Under the pieces are notes generated by a model. The model ran no database searches and was not told where the DNA came from. It worked only from the letters and a program-made list of their open reading frames with translations. This document shows, in pieces, positions 36,641-46,784 of a stretch of DNA of 64,000 nucleotides. Numbering within the stretch: the stretch's first letter is position 1; every line of letters starts with the position of its first letter. A program made the position numbers and the translations under genes. Source of the DNA: an uncultured Clostridia bacterium (GTDB taxonomy: Bacteria; Bacillota; Clostridia; Oscillospirales; Acutalibacteraceae). Where the stretch lies: assembly GCA_947585965.1 (NCBI GenBank), contig CANPXK010000001.1, forward strand, positions 1 through 64,000, in the 5' to 3' direction.

Positions 36641-38497
36641 TTAAACGTTATCATAATCGTAATTATTATAATAATTGTAATCATCGTAATAATAGGAGTT
36701 ATCATAATAATTGTAATCATCGTAATAATCGGAATCATCATAATAATCGTAATCATCGTAATAATCGTAATCATCAGGATCTTCGTATGAATATGGATTA
36801 TTATATGAGGGTGTCAGATCCTCATATTCCTCTTTGGTCATATCAAACAGACTCTTTTCGGCATTGATCGTATTCATCTCAGGCACCGAGGAAATCTCTA
36901 TTTTCATTAAAACATTCTGACTTCCCGATGTATCGTATGATGAACCGGAGGGTACTTCAAAACTAAAGGACGCCTTGTTGCCCTCTATAACAGCATCACA
37001 AGTATAAGATTGCCCGCCGGCTGTCAGCGTGAGCTTATTGTTATTATCATCATAGTCAATTCTTGCAATCTCCTGACCTGCTGCAGAACCGTTCGTATCG
37101 GAACCGGCTGTCAGAACGTATGACACAATTCCACCGTTCACTTCCTTATACAATGACGCACTTGTACTAAACATTGCATTGGAAACGGTTAATTTTATAT
37201 TCATATAGGGATCATGTGAAAACTCCAGAGAAATTTTTACATTTGCAGATGCATTGTCCGTAACCTTAAAGTTAAGCTCAAGCCTTGCAATTTCCCTATT
37301 GTCTTTTCTTGTATAGTTCGTTATTGTAATTAAAATGCTCTTAGCCTGTTCGGATTCGCTGAAAGATGAAATAAGCTTATCAAAGTTTTCATTTATGCTG
37401 TCAATAAGCTCGGCTTTATTTCCGGTTTCATCCTTATTGTTATTCTGATAGTCTACAATCTCTGCTTTTGTATCATTGAGTATCGCAAGAATAGCATTAT
37501 AATCCAAGGTATATGTAACTATATCAACGGATACATCTTTACCGTTTACGGTTGCTGTGCCATCCTCAACAGTAACCTTGCAGTCCTGCTCAATCTTTTT
37601 GAGAAGTCCATCACATAATCCCTCGATATCCTTTTTCTTGCTGTCAATGTTTTGAAGATTATGATACACACTCTCGAACTGACTGATAAACTGATTAAAC
37701 TGTTCCTCGTCAATATTCAGAACGTTATCCTTATTGGGCGAGAAAATGGAATTGCCTGCCTGCTCTCTTAACTTGCCGGATTCAACATAGTACTTACCTT
37801 GTTTGCCGTACATATCAAAATTAAAATCAATACGGTTTATATCGGTGTAAACCTCAAAGAGAGTATTTCCTGTACCGGTGCCATAACTAACAAACGCATT
37901 CGGCATATTTGTTCCGTTGGATTTCATATAATACTTTTTTCCCAAATTATCATATGAGAAAACCATATCCATGGAACTGCCCTGCTCATTGTTTTTCGGT
38001 GCGGCAGACACCTTCATGGTTCCCTGTTCATTACAGTTTTTAAGCACAGTGAAAAGATCATTTGACTCCGAACCGGAATTGTCAAAATATGTCTGATATG
38101 AACCGAAAACATACTTTGTCGGATTGTTTACCAGATAGTCTCTCTCCATTTTATTTTTTATAAAAAAGAAAGAGAAAACCCCCAATAATGCCACCAAAAG
38201 TGCAACCACGGAAATTATAATTACTCTTTTGACCCCACCGGACGATCTCTTATTATCAATAACACCCGCTGTTGAATCATATGGCATAAAAGATTGTCCT
38301 GTCGGCTCAATAGGTCTGACCGGCTCCGGTACAGCATTATTTGGAGTCTGAACATTATCCGGAGTCCGGAAGTCCTGTGAGTACAAATTATTATTCTCGG
38401 TACTCTGACCCACAGCTCCCGCATCCAGCTTACAGCCGCAGGATAAACAAAATCCATACCCCTCACCACATTCTTTTCCGCATTGCGGACAAAACAT
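36641..38497 (-). CDS. Zinc-ribbon membrane protein with Tyr/Asp/Asn-repeat C-terminal tail
   Basis: MFCPQCGKECGEGYGFCLSCGCKL, single TM, large extracellular domain, tail DDYDYYDDYDYYDDSDYYDDYNYYDNS... Confidence 0.8.
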   Translation of the reverse strand: MFCPQCGKECGEGYGFCLSCGCKLDAGAVGQSTENNNLYSQDFRTPDNVQTPNNAVPEPVRPIEPTGQSFMPYDSTAGVIDNKRSSGGVKRVIIISVVALLVALLGVFSFFFIKNKMERDYLVNNPTKYVFGSYQTYFDNSGSESNDLFTVLKNCNEQGTMKVSAAPKNNEQGSSMDMVFSYDNLGKKYYMKSNGTNMPNAFVSYGTGTGNTLFEVYTDINRIDFNFDMYGKQGKYYVESGKLREQAGNSIFSPNKDNVLNIDEEQFNQFISQFESVYHNLQNIDSKKKDIEGLCDGLLKKIEQDCKVTVEDGTATVNGKDVSVDIVTYTLDYNAILAILNDTKAEIVDYQNNNKDETGNKAELIDSINENFDKLISSFSESEQAKSILITITNYTRKDNREIARLELNFKVTDNASANVKISLEFSHDPYMNIKLTVSNAMFSTSASLYKEVNGGIVSYVLTAGSDTNGSAAGQEIARIDYDDNNNKLTLTAGGQSYTCDAVIEGNKASFSFEVPSGSSYDTSGSQNVLMKIEISSVPEMNTINAEKSLFDMTKEEYEDLTPSYNNPYSYEDPDDYDYYDDYDYYDDSDYYDDYNYYDNSYYYDDYNYYNNYDYDNV

Positions 38498-38679
38498 AAA
38501 AATCACTCCTTCGTCTGAGATAGGACATATAATACACATCCGAATTAATTATAAACCAAAAATAATACGATTTGTTAAAAAAATCAAAAATTTTTCAATT
38601 TTGTATAAATTTACAAATTTTAGAACGTTTTTTTATAAATTTGAACAATAATGATACAGACTCATGGCAGATAAAAATT

Positions 38680-39657
38680 TTATCCGGAATTCTCTTTGAA
38701 TATTGAGATGTCTTTCCCATCGGATGCCACTATCACACTTCCGTCAAGGTCCGTTCTGTAAATTTCCGCACCTGAATCCTCGAGTCTTTTAACCGTATCC
38801 TTATCGGGCAGATATTTATTTTTCGTTCCCACGGATATAACAGCATATTCCGGAGAAACGGCACCGAGAAATTCCTCCGTTGTTGCTGTTTTACTGCCGT
38901 GGTGGGAAACTTTGAGTATATCGGCTGCTACATCCGCATTTTCATCAAGTAAATTCTTTTCCGCAGCCTTACCTGCATCACCTGTGAAAAGCATCGAAAC
39001 CTCATTATACGAAATTTTAACGACAATTGAATTATCATTATCGTTGCTGTATTCTTTATCGGGTGATAATACATCAACTGTCATATTGCCGACTTCGTAT
39101 CTTCCCGTCTCGGGACATTTGATTTTTATATTTTTATCCCCGGCAATCCTATATAAAATATCTTCATCCTCGGTACGGCTAACATTTGTTTCAGGGGGAT
39201 ATTTTCCTGTCCATAACTCCCCTATTTCATATTTTTGCGATATATGTGAAAAATCTCCTATATGGTCACTGTCATTATGTGTTGCTATAAATAAATCTAT
39301 ACCATCAATGTCAAAATGACTCAGATATTCGGCGGCCGTGCCGTTTAATGTATATTCGCCGCAATCTATCATTATGTTTGCATCATCTGTATGCACAAGA
39401 ATTGCATCGCCGTTTCCTACATCAATGAAATGTACCGACATAGGATAATCATCTGCCTTTGATGAAAACTCGGATATACCTAAAAAATTGTATATCCCTT
39501 TGCTTACACCATCATATGCACCCGACAGATTTAACAGATATAATGCGACTATTAAAAATACAGACATCACGGATATCAGATATACCGTGACCTGCCTGTA
39601 TCTTTTGCGAACCTTAAATTGCTCCCAAGGAGTCATATATCTAAATTTTCTTTTCAT
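38680..39657 (-). CDS. ComEC/Rec2-like metallo-beta-lactamase-fold hydrolase
   Basis: SVHFIDVGNGDAILVHTDDANIMIDCG, THNDSDHIGD, LKVSHHGSKTAT. Confidence 0.9.
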   Translation of the reverse strand: MKRKFRYMTPWEQFKVRKRYRQVTVYLISVMSVFLIVALYLLNLSGAYDGVSKGIYNFLGISEFSSKADDYPMSVHFIDVGNGDAILVHTDDANIMIDCGEYTLNGTAAEYLSHFDIDGIDLFIATHNDSDHIGDFSHISQKYEIGELWTGKYPPETNVSRTEDEDILYRIAGDKNIKIKCPETGRYEVGNMTVDVLSPDKEYSNDNDNSIVVKISYNEVSMLFTGDAGKAAEKNLLDENADVAADILKVSHHGSKTATTEEFLGAVSPEYAVISVGTKNKYLPDKDTVKRLEDSGAEIYRTDLDGSVIVASDGKDISIFKENSG

Positions 39658-40927
39658 TTTTATACGGTGTGTAAATCATAAGTATGGTATTGATACGCTG
39701 ATCCTCAATTTCCGTAACTGTGATCTTCAGTTCCTTATATTGAAAGGCTGAATTAACTTCGGGTATATCGCCGATCTGCTCAATCACCCAGCCTCCCACA
39801 GATTTGCTGTCGGATTCAATATATCTGTCATCCTTGTCAATCAGTTCAAGCATATCATCAATATTCATATCTCCGCTTATCTCAAACTCGTTTTCGCCAA
39901 GCTTTTTAAACTTATGTTCTATCTCCTCGTCCTCATCCCATATATCACCGACAAGCTGCTCGAGAAGATCCTCCATTGTTGCTATTCCGAGAGTTCCGCC
40001 GTAATCATCTGTGACAATGGCAATATGAACCTTTTTGTATTTGAAATCCGCAAGCAGAGAGGATAGCTTCTTGCTCCTGTATACAAAATATGCCGGCTGT
40101 ATCAGAGTTACTATATCAGGCTCGACACTTCCGAGGAGGGCTTCAAGATAATCACGCGTATGCAGTATCCCGACTATATTGTCAATATTATTTTTATATA
40201 CCGGTATTCTGGTATAACGCTCCGAAAGAATAATTTCCTTGATTTTTTCCTTATCTTCATCAATATCTATCGCTGTCATATCCACCCTTGGAGTAAGTAT
40301 ATCATATGCGGTCTTTTCGTCAAAATCAAGTGCGGACTGAACAAGCTCGCTTTCCTGTTCCTCAAGCACACCTTCCTCTTCAATACTTTCAACAATATAC
40401 TTAAGTTCATCCTCGGTAACACTCGGTTCCCTTTCCTTATCCTTATTCTTCCCCGCAACCTTTGCAAATGCATTTTTTATTTTGAGCAGAACAAAGCTAA
40501 GCGGTGTAAAGACCGTCATTATAAATAATAATACCGAAGCCGTTGATATACAGATTTTTTCATTATTTTCAATAGCAAAATTTTTAGGAAGTACCTCACC
40601 GCATATAAGTACCACAACGGTTATAACAACCGTACTCACGATAGTTCCCGCAGCATCACCGAAAAACGACACAAACATCAGAGTTGCCAAGGAAGATGAT
40701 GCTATATTGACAATATTATTTCCTACCAATATGGTGGAAAGTGCCTTATCGTAGTTTTCCGTAATATAAAGTGCTTTGGATGCCTTCTTATCCCCGTTCT
40801 CCGCTTTATTTCTGAGTCGGATTTTACTAACGGATGAAAAAGCTGTTTCAGTTGCCGAAAAAAACGCTGAACACATTATCAAAACTGCTATTACAGCTGT
40901 CATCAGCCATAGATTCAAAAAAATCAC
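39641..40927 (-). CDS. Hemolysin-family/CorC-like transporter (DUF21 plus CBS)
   Basis: FFSATETAFSSVSKIRLRNKAENG, ILTPRVDMTAID, DDYGGTLGIATMEDLLEQLVGDIWDE. Confidence 0.95.
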   Translation of the reverse strand: MIFLNLWLMTAVIAVLIMCSAFFSATETAFSSVSKIRLRNKAENGDKKASKALYITENYDKALSTILVGNNIVNIASSSLATLMFVSFFGDAAGTIVSTVVITVVVLICGEVLPKNFAIENNEKICISTASVLLFIMTVFTPLSFVLLKIKNAFAKVAGKNKDKEREPSVTEDELKYIVESIEEEGVLEEQESELVQSALDFDEKTAYDILTPRVDMTAIDIDEDKEKIKEIILSERYTRIPVYKNNIDNIVGILHTRDYLEALLGSVEPDIVTLIQPAYFVYRSKKLSSLLADFKYKKVHIAIVTDDYGGTLGIATMEDLLEQLVGDIWDEDEEIEHKFKKLGENEFEISGDMNIDDMLELIDKDDRYIESDSKSVGGWVIEQIGDIPEVNSAFQYKELKITVTEIEDQRINTILMIYTPYKNEKKI

Positions 40928-41391
40928 TCCTGTGTTTTATTATCTTCATCATATCTTATTCTTATAAGACAATCCTCGAAGCTCCCATTGACAATCACTG
41001 TCGGTACGGATATCATCAGATTTAGCGGGAAACCGAAATCTTCAACCGACAAACCTTTGTCATCCTTTTCACCGATTTTATCCCTTAAGGTGCGTGTATC
41101 GGAAAGATAACAATACAATCTCTTGCCGAGGGAGTATGCATATCCGAGTTCAAAGGCTGTACCGCTGTCCGGTTCAACTCCTCGGAAGCTATTCATATTT
41201 GCGGCTACAATATCACAGCTTTGTATCATACCGATATTTGCGGAAAAAATATCATATGCACCGCCGCACTCGTTATCCGAAGGAAAAAGCCCTGTAAATC
41301 CGTACTTTCTACAGATTCCTTTAAGTTTATTGCCTATATTAACCGCATCAGGATAAAAAACGTCAAATCCTGCAATATAAATTTTTTTCAT
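40924..41391 (-). CDS. Nucleoside 2-deoxyribosyltransferase
   Basis: MKKIYIAGFDVFYPDA..., MNSFRGVEPDSGTAFELGYAYSLGK. Confidence 0.92.
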   Translation of the reverse strand: MKKIYIAGFDVFYPDAVNIGNKLKGICRKYGFTGLFPSDNECGGAYDIFSANIGMIQSCDIVAANMNSFRGVEPDSGTAFELGYAYSLGKRLYCYLSDTRTLRDKIGEKDDKGLSVEDFGFPLNLMISVPTVIVNGSFEDCLIRIRYDEDNKTQE

Positions 41392-41632
41392 AGGATTATA
41401 TCACTCCGCAGTTCAAAACAGATAGTACATTCAAATTATAATGCTTTGCACTGATATTGTCAAGAAGTCGATCAGCAGCAGAATGTTTATCACCGGAAAA
41501 GATATTCAGCCGGCTTGCCTATAAGGTATAATTCCGGCCGATATAAATTGTTGAAACATATGAATATAACGGAGTAATACAAGATATGGATTGATATATA
41601 ATCGCATAAATCAGTCCGGTATTTTTTGAAGA

Positions 41633-43744
41633 TTATTCATTTTCAGCCAAAACAAAATCAATCATCCCCAATGCGACATTTGAATTAACTACCTCAATAT
41701 TCACTTCATCTCCGATAGAATAAGCAGCCCCGCTTATTCTGTCTTTAATTGAAGTCAATCCGTCAAATTCAAAATCACTTTCCTCAATATCGGTAAGCTT
41801 TACGAAACCCTCTATTCCGTTAGAGAGCATAACAAAAATTCCGTTATTGGCAGCACCCGATACAACTCCTTTGTATCTTTCTCCGATATGAGAACACATA
41901 TATTCCGCGGCATAACATTTTTCCGCGTCACGCTCGGCTCTTACCGCCCTTATCTCAAAATCGGAGGACAGTGCCGCCGATTCGTCGGCAAATTCACTGT
42001 AGTGCTTTTTAATTTTATCTATCGGTACTCCGCTTATGAAATCGCTCAATATACGATGTATTGACGTATCGGGGTAACGTCTTATAGGCGATGTAAAATG
42101 ACAATAATCCGTGAGTGATAAGCCGAAATGACCGAGCGGACGGCTGCTATATCTTGCCTTCGCCATAGAACGCAGTACCTGAGTTGAAATAAGCCTTGAA
42201 TACTTTGTTTCCTTTGCGGCGTTTATAAGAGCGGCAAGATCAGTCTGACGTACACCTTCTCTCAGCCTGCGTGTCTGAAATCCGCATGATGCCGCAAGTT
42301 CGGCAAGAGAATAAAGCTTATCGGGGTCGGGGGCTTCATGTACACGATAAACAAAGGGTATACCGACACTTTTAGCATAAAGAGCTGCCGCCCCGTTTGC
42401 CATTATCATAAACTGTTCGATAATTCCCTCTGCTTCCCCCATCTCTCTTTCCGAAACATCAATACATACACCGTTTTTATCAAGAACAAAACGAAGCTCT
42501 GAGCTTTCTATTTCCAATCCCCCACGTCTCACGGCTTTTTCCTTAAGAATATCCGCAAGCTTTTTTGCTTCTGCGATAACATCGGATACAGGAGAATATT
42601 TTTCTTTTATGCTCTCATTCGCACTTCCGTCAAGTATGGAGTTGACTTCCGAATATACACCCCTGACCTTTGATATTATAAAGCTTTTTTCAAAGCGGTA
42701 ATCTATAAGCTCGGCTTTTTCATTGAGTATCATTATGGCAGAAAACGTCAGCTTTTTTGTGCCGGGATTCAGAGAACAGCAGCCGTTTGAAATTTCCTCC
42801 GGCAGCATAGGTATAACCCTGTCGGCAAAATATACTGATGTTCCCCTGCGACGGGCTTCCTCATCAAGCTTGCTTCCCTCCGCAACATAATGGGAAACAT
42901 CCGCTATGTGCACCTGCAATTCCCAGCCTTTTTCAAGCTTTTTTACGCAAATCGCATCGTCAAGATCCTTTGCATCCGCTCCGTCAATGGTAAAAACAGG
43001 ATCCGCCGTAAAATCGGTGCGTTTCGCCGTTTCCTCCTCGGTTATACGCTGAGCAGCCATCATTGCCGCCTCGTGCTTGACCGGAACAGGAAACTTTGTA
43101 GGAATACCGTAGCTGTCAATAATGGCATCAGAGCATACCTTAGCTGAATTTCCGCTTCCGTATATCTTAATAACCCTTGCAAATACTCCCTTTTTATTAT
43201 TGTCATAAAATACGCTTGCCTTAACCTTATCACCGTTTTTACTTTTAAGCTCTCCGCCCTGCACAATCTTCAGAGCTTGTGCAAATCCGTTGTCTGCTAT
43301 GAGATAGGCTGTTCCTGTATTATGCATTCTCTCTATTGTTCCCGTTATTACTCTTTTGCCCTTTTCGAGTATTTTATCAACTTCGCCCGACAATCCCCTT
43401 GAGCTTTCGGTAATATTCTTCAGCAGAACCGTATCTCCGGGCATAGCCCCCTTTGTTGACGGAGCATGGATATAAACATCCTCCATATCCGGGTCATGCG
43501 GCTCGGCAAAGGAAAAGCTTTTAGCCTGTCTCACTATTGTTGCGGTAACATACCCCATCACCCGGGGTAGACCTACCTTTTTTCTGTTTATAACTATTTT
43601 TCCTCTGCTTTCAAGGTATGACAGGGCATTATTGAATTCCTCAATCTCCGGAATACCGCTTATAATCTGAAGGTCACGTCTTTCTACCGGCTCAGTTTGC
43701 TCCTCAAGAGCAGATAATACCATTTCATTGACTTCCGTATTCAT
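41633..43744 (-). CDS. rnr: Ribonuclease R
   Basis: FTIDGADAKDLDDAICV, HFTSPIRRYPDTSIHRIL, S1 domain. Confidence 0.95.
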   Translation of the reverse strand: MNTEVNEMVLSALEEQTEPVERRDLQIISGIPEIEEFNNALSYLESRGKIVINRKKVGLPRVMGYVTATIVRQAKSFSFAEPHDPDMEDVYIHAPSTKGAMPGDTVLLKNITESSRGLSGEVDKILEKGKRVITGTIERMHNTGTAYLIADNGFAQALKIVQGGELKSKNGDKVKASVFYDNNKKGVFARVIKIYGSGNSAKVCSDAIIDSYGIPTKFPVPVKHEAAMMAAQRITEEETAKRTDFTADPVFTIDGADAKDLDDAICVKKLEKGWELQVHIADVSHYVAEGSKLDEEARRRGTSVYFADRVIPMLPEEISNGCCSLNPGTKKLTFSAIMILNEKAELIDYRFEKSFIISKVRGVYSEVNSILDGSANESIKEKYSPVSDVIAEAKKLADILKEKAVRRGGLEIESSELRFVLDKNGVCIDVSEREMGEAEGIIEQFMIMANGAAALYAKSVGIPFVYRVHEAPDPDKLYSLAELAASCGFQTRRLREGVRQTDLAALINAAKETKYSRLISTQVLRSMAKARYSSRPLGHFGLSLTDYCHFTSPIRRYPDTSIHRILSDFISGVPIDKIKKHYSEFADESAALSSDFEIRAVRAERDAEKCYAAEYMCSHIGERYKGVVSGAANNGIFVMLSNGIEGFVKLTDIEESDFEFDGLTSIKDRISGAAYSIGDEVNIEVVNSNVALGMIDFVLAENE

Positions 43745-43801
43745 ATTATACCTCCTTTGCTGTCTGTTATATCATTCCCTTTATCAAAACAAATATCACA
43801 C

Positions 43802-44656
43802 TCACTGCGTCATAAACAGAATACCGAGGGTTCCGGGTCCGCAATGTGAGGAAATTGTACAGCTCGCCGTCGTAACATAAATATTTTCAAACATATTTTT
43901 ATTTTTTATATAATTATATACCACTTGAACATGGTCCTCCCCGATTCCCGCGTGAGTTATGAAAATTTTGTCATAACGTATATTTTCATATTCGGAAAGC
44001 TTTTCGTCAACATACTGCAAAAGGACATTATCGAGTTTTCCTCTGTATTTTTTTCCAACCGTCATTGAGCCGTCCTTATTATCAACTTCAATACACGGTT
44101 TAAGCTGCAAAAGATTTGCACCAAGCATTGCAAGCGTCGAGCATCTGCCTCCCGCACGAAGATAATTAAGCTTATTTATTATAAAGCTTGAATGGACTTT
44201 TCCGGTAAGCTTCTTTAGGTTTTCAGCAATTTCTTTTGCATCTTGTCCCTGCTTTATCATCTCGGCAGCTTCGAGTACTATATGACCTGTACCGGTAGAA
44301 AGGTTACATGAATCAACCGGAAATACATTTCCGACTTCCTCTGCTGCGGTGCAGGCATTCTGATATGATGAGGAAAGTGCCGAACCGATATTTATATGGA
44401 TAACCGTATCCCCTTTTTCAACAAACGATTTGAAAAAGTCAACATACTCTCCTACGTTTACAGCGGCAGTTTTAGGAAGTGTACCTGTTGCATCAAATTG
44501 CTTATAAATTTCCTGAGGAGTTATATTAACACCGTCATCATAGCTTTTTTTTGCGATGATTATGTGAAGTGGGGTGTAAGCCCTGACATTATATTTTTCC
44601 TTAAGCTCCGTTGTAAGGTCGCAGGTACTGTCCGCCGTTAAAATAATTTTTGACAT
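43802..44656 (-). CDS. DegV family protein
   Basis: ILTADSTCDLTTELKEKYNV; SCTISSHCGPGTLGILF. Confidence 0.95.
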   Translation of the reverse strand: MSKIILTADSTCDLTTELKEKYNVRAYTPLHIIIAKKSYDDGVNITPQEIYKQFDATGTLPKTAAVNVGEYVDFFKSFVEKGDTVIHINIGSALSSSYQNACTAAEEVGNVFPVDSCNLSTGTGHIVLEAAEMIKQGQDAKEIAENLKKLTGKVHSSFIINKLNYLRAGGRCSTLAMLGANLLQLKPCIEVDNKDGSMTVGKKYRGKLDNVLLQYVDEKLSEYENIRYDKIFITHAGIGEDHVQVVYNYIKNKNMFENIYVTTASCTISSHCGPGTLGILFMTQ

Positions 44657-44670
44657 AAAGAAACCCCCTT

Positions 44671-45669
44671 TTATTTTTTACGCTCTCTGCGTTTTATCTG
44701 CCTTATATCATTTCCCGTAAACTCAATTCTATCAAGCATACCGATTATCCTCGACATCATTCTTGTTCCGTACATTTCCTGAATTTCCTTGCCTGACAGG
44801 TTTGTGCTGATTATTGTGGGATGGTTGGTCATCAGTCTTGTGTTAAGCGTATTGTATATGACCGATAATCCGAATTTACTCTGGTATTCCGTTCCCATAT
44901 CATCAAGTATTAACAAATCGCATTCATTGATAAGCCGTTCTGTTTCACCCTTACGCTCCGAATAGCTGCTGAAATGCTCATTTTCAAGTCTTGAAACAAT
45001 ATTCGGGGCGGATACATAAATCACTCCATAACCCTTGTTTATAACTTCCTGTGCAATGGAAAGCGACAAATGGGTTTTTCCTAGACCGGAGCCTCCCTGA
45101 AAAATAAGACTGCGTGAATCGGGAGAAAATTCACTCGCGTATTTTTTGCAGAATCTGAGGACGGACTGCATATAATTATAAGGTATTTTTCCCGATTTTT
45201 CATCCTTTATTTTAGAGTAATATTCGAGTGAAAAAGATTCAAAGCTGCAAAGTGATAAAGGGGAAATTTTATTCAGTTCCTCATAGGCTGTCTTTTTGAG
45301 CAGGCTTTTCATGCAGGTACACATTCTCCCGTCAATATTGCCTGTATCATTGCATTTATCACACACATACCACTCGTCAAGGTAATTCCCGGGTAAATTA
45401 TGCGATACAAGCAGTTCGTCAAGCTCCTTCTGCAAAGCAAGACTGTTGTTTTTGAGATTCTCAAGTTCTTTACGCACATCGGCACCCATTATTACCCGCT
45501 TTCCCGCAGACACGGAAATTTTTACAAGCTCACGCTCGATTTCACGGGCACGGGGACAGATTGCATACAGTTTATCTCTCCTTTTCCCGAGTTCCTGCTC
45601 GGCATAAAGTCTTCTGTTTTCCATCTCCCGACGAGCAAGCTCATAAACCTCGCTGCTGTATCCCATCAT
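44671..45669 (-). CDS. DnaC/DnaI-like helicase loader ATPase
   Basis: LIFQGGSGLGKTHLSLSIA, LLILDDMGTEYQS. Confidence 0.92.
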   Translation of the reverse strand: MMGYSSEVYELARREMENRRLYAEQELGKRRDKLYAICPRAREIERELVKISVSAGKRVIMGADVRKELENLKNNSLALQKELDELLVSHNLPGNYLDEWYVCDKCNDTGNIDGRMCTCMKSLLKKTAYEELNKISPLSLCSFESFSLEYYSKIKDEKSGKIPYNYMQSVLRFCKKYASEFSPDSRSLIFQGGSGLGKTHLSLSIAQEVINKGYGVIYVSAPNIVSRLENEHFSSYSERKGETERLINECDLLILDDMGTEYQSKFGLSVIYNTLNTRLMTNHPTIISTNLSGKEIQEMYGTRMMSRIIGMLDRIEFTGNDIRQIKRRERKK

Positions 45670-46703
45670 TGTTCCTCCTCGTCTATTATACTTGTGCTTT
45701 CATACTCGGAAATATCATAGGTAGCTCCATACGGTTTTTTCTCTTTATTCTTATTTCCGCTGTTTTTTTCCGCATCGACCTGCCCGGGTGTGGAAATTCC
45801 GCTGTTGAACCACCTGTTAAGAATAGAATCCACATATTTCGGTATGTACTTATTCTTTGTATCAACGCATATTTCATATGCCTTCCTTATCATATCACCG
45901 GAAAATTTCCATATATTCATCCACCTGTCCGCAAATTCCGTTTCCTTCTCGGTTGGAGAATGTTCTTCCAGACCCAATATCCTTTGTATTGTCATAGCGG
46001 CATTTCTTCCGCTTGTAAGCTGCTGAATTTTTTTTTCTGCCTGTTCAAGCGTTGTAATATCATTATCCGACCATGATATTGCCATCTTTTCTATATATCT
46101 GATATTACATTTCTGTATGCTTGCCGCATACTGCATAAGCATGATAATTACTTCAACCGGCAGACCGTCGGATTCATGTATCATAAGCAGAGTCGCCTTA
46201 TCATTATTATTTGTCGGTCTGCCGAAAATTTCATCCGCCGACTGCATAAGATATACTATTTCCGGACTTTCGGACATGCGTTCGCTCAGATATTTCATAT
46301 CGGGTTTTTCCGGTCGTGAAATAACCCTTGATGCTTTTGTTGTCATTTCTTCATTCGGTTGTTTTTCGTGATTAATCTCTGCTTTCTCTTCGACGGTCTG
46401 TTCGTTTTGAACAGAGGATTTATCAATGATATTCTTATTTTCGTCCGGTGGTGCAATTATACCGTCGCTGACCTTTATAATACCGCTTTCTTCCCAATAT
46501 AGCATACTGTCCCTGACATCGGCCGCCTGCATGGACAGTGATTTTGAAATATCATCAACCGTAAAGTTTTCTCCCGCATGACGTAAAACCCACAGTATTA
46601 CCTTTAGTTGTACGCTGCCTGCAAGCTTCAGGTGCAAATCTACCAGATCACTCGGCACGGCAAAAACACTTCCCCACGAACCGAGATTTAACTTATATTC
46701 CAT
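45666..46703 (-). CDS. DnaD domain replication protein
   Basis: DnaD-like repeats, adjacent to dnaI-like. Confidence 0.85.
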   Translation of the reverse strand: MEYKLNLGSWGSVFAVPSDLVDLHLKLAGSVQLKVILWVLRHAGENFTVDDISKSLSMQAADVRDSMLYWEESGIIKVSDGIIAPPDENKNIIDKSSVQNEQTVEEKAEINHEKQPNEEMTTKASRVISRPEKPDMKYLSERMSESPEIVYLMQSADEIFGRPTNNNDKATLLMIHESDGLPVEVIIMLMQYAASIQKCNIRYIEKMAISWSDNDITTLEQAEKKIQQLTSGRNAAMTIQRILGLEEHSPTEKETEFADRWMNIWKFSGDMIRKAYEICVDTKNKYIPKYVDSILNRWFNSGISTPGQVDAEKNSGNKNKEKKPYGATYDISEYESTSIIDEEEQ

Positions 46704-46784
46704 TTCTTTCCCTCAATTCATCATATTTCATTAATCAGTATAACATAAATCCGATTACAAGTACATACAATAAATACATGAAAA

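Noticed and set aside
36645-36780. CRISPR or non-coding satellite
   Set aside because: Repeats are in-frame coding sequence for the Y/D-rich tail of the 36641-38497 gene.
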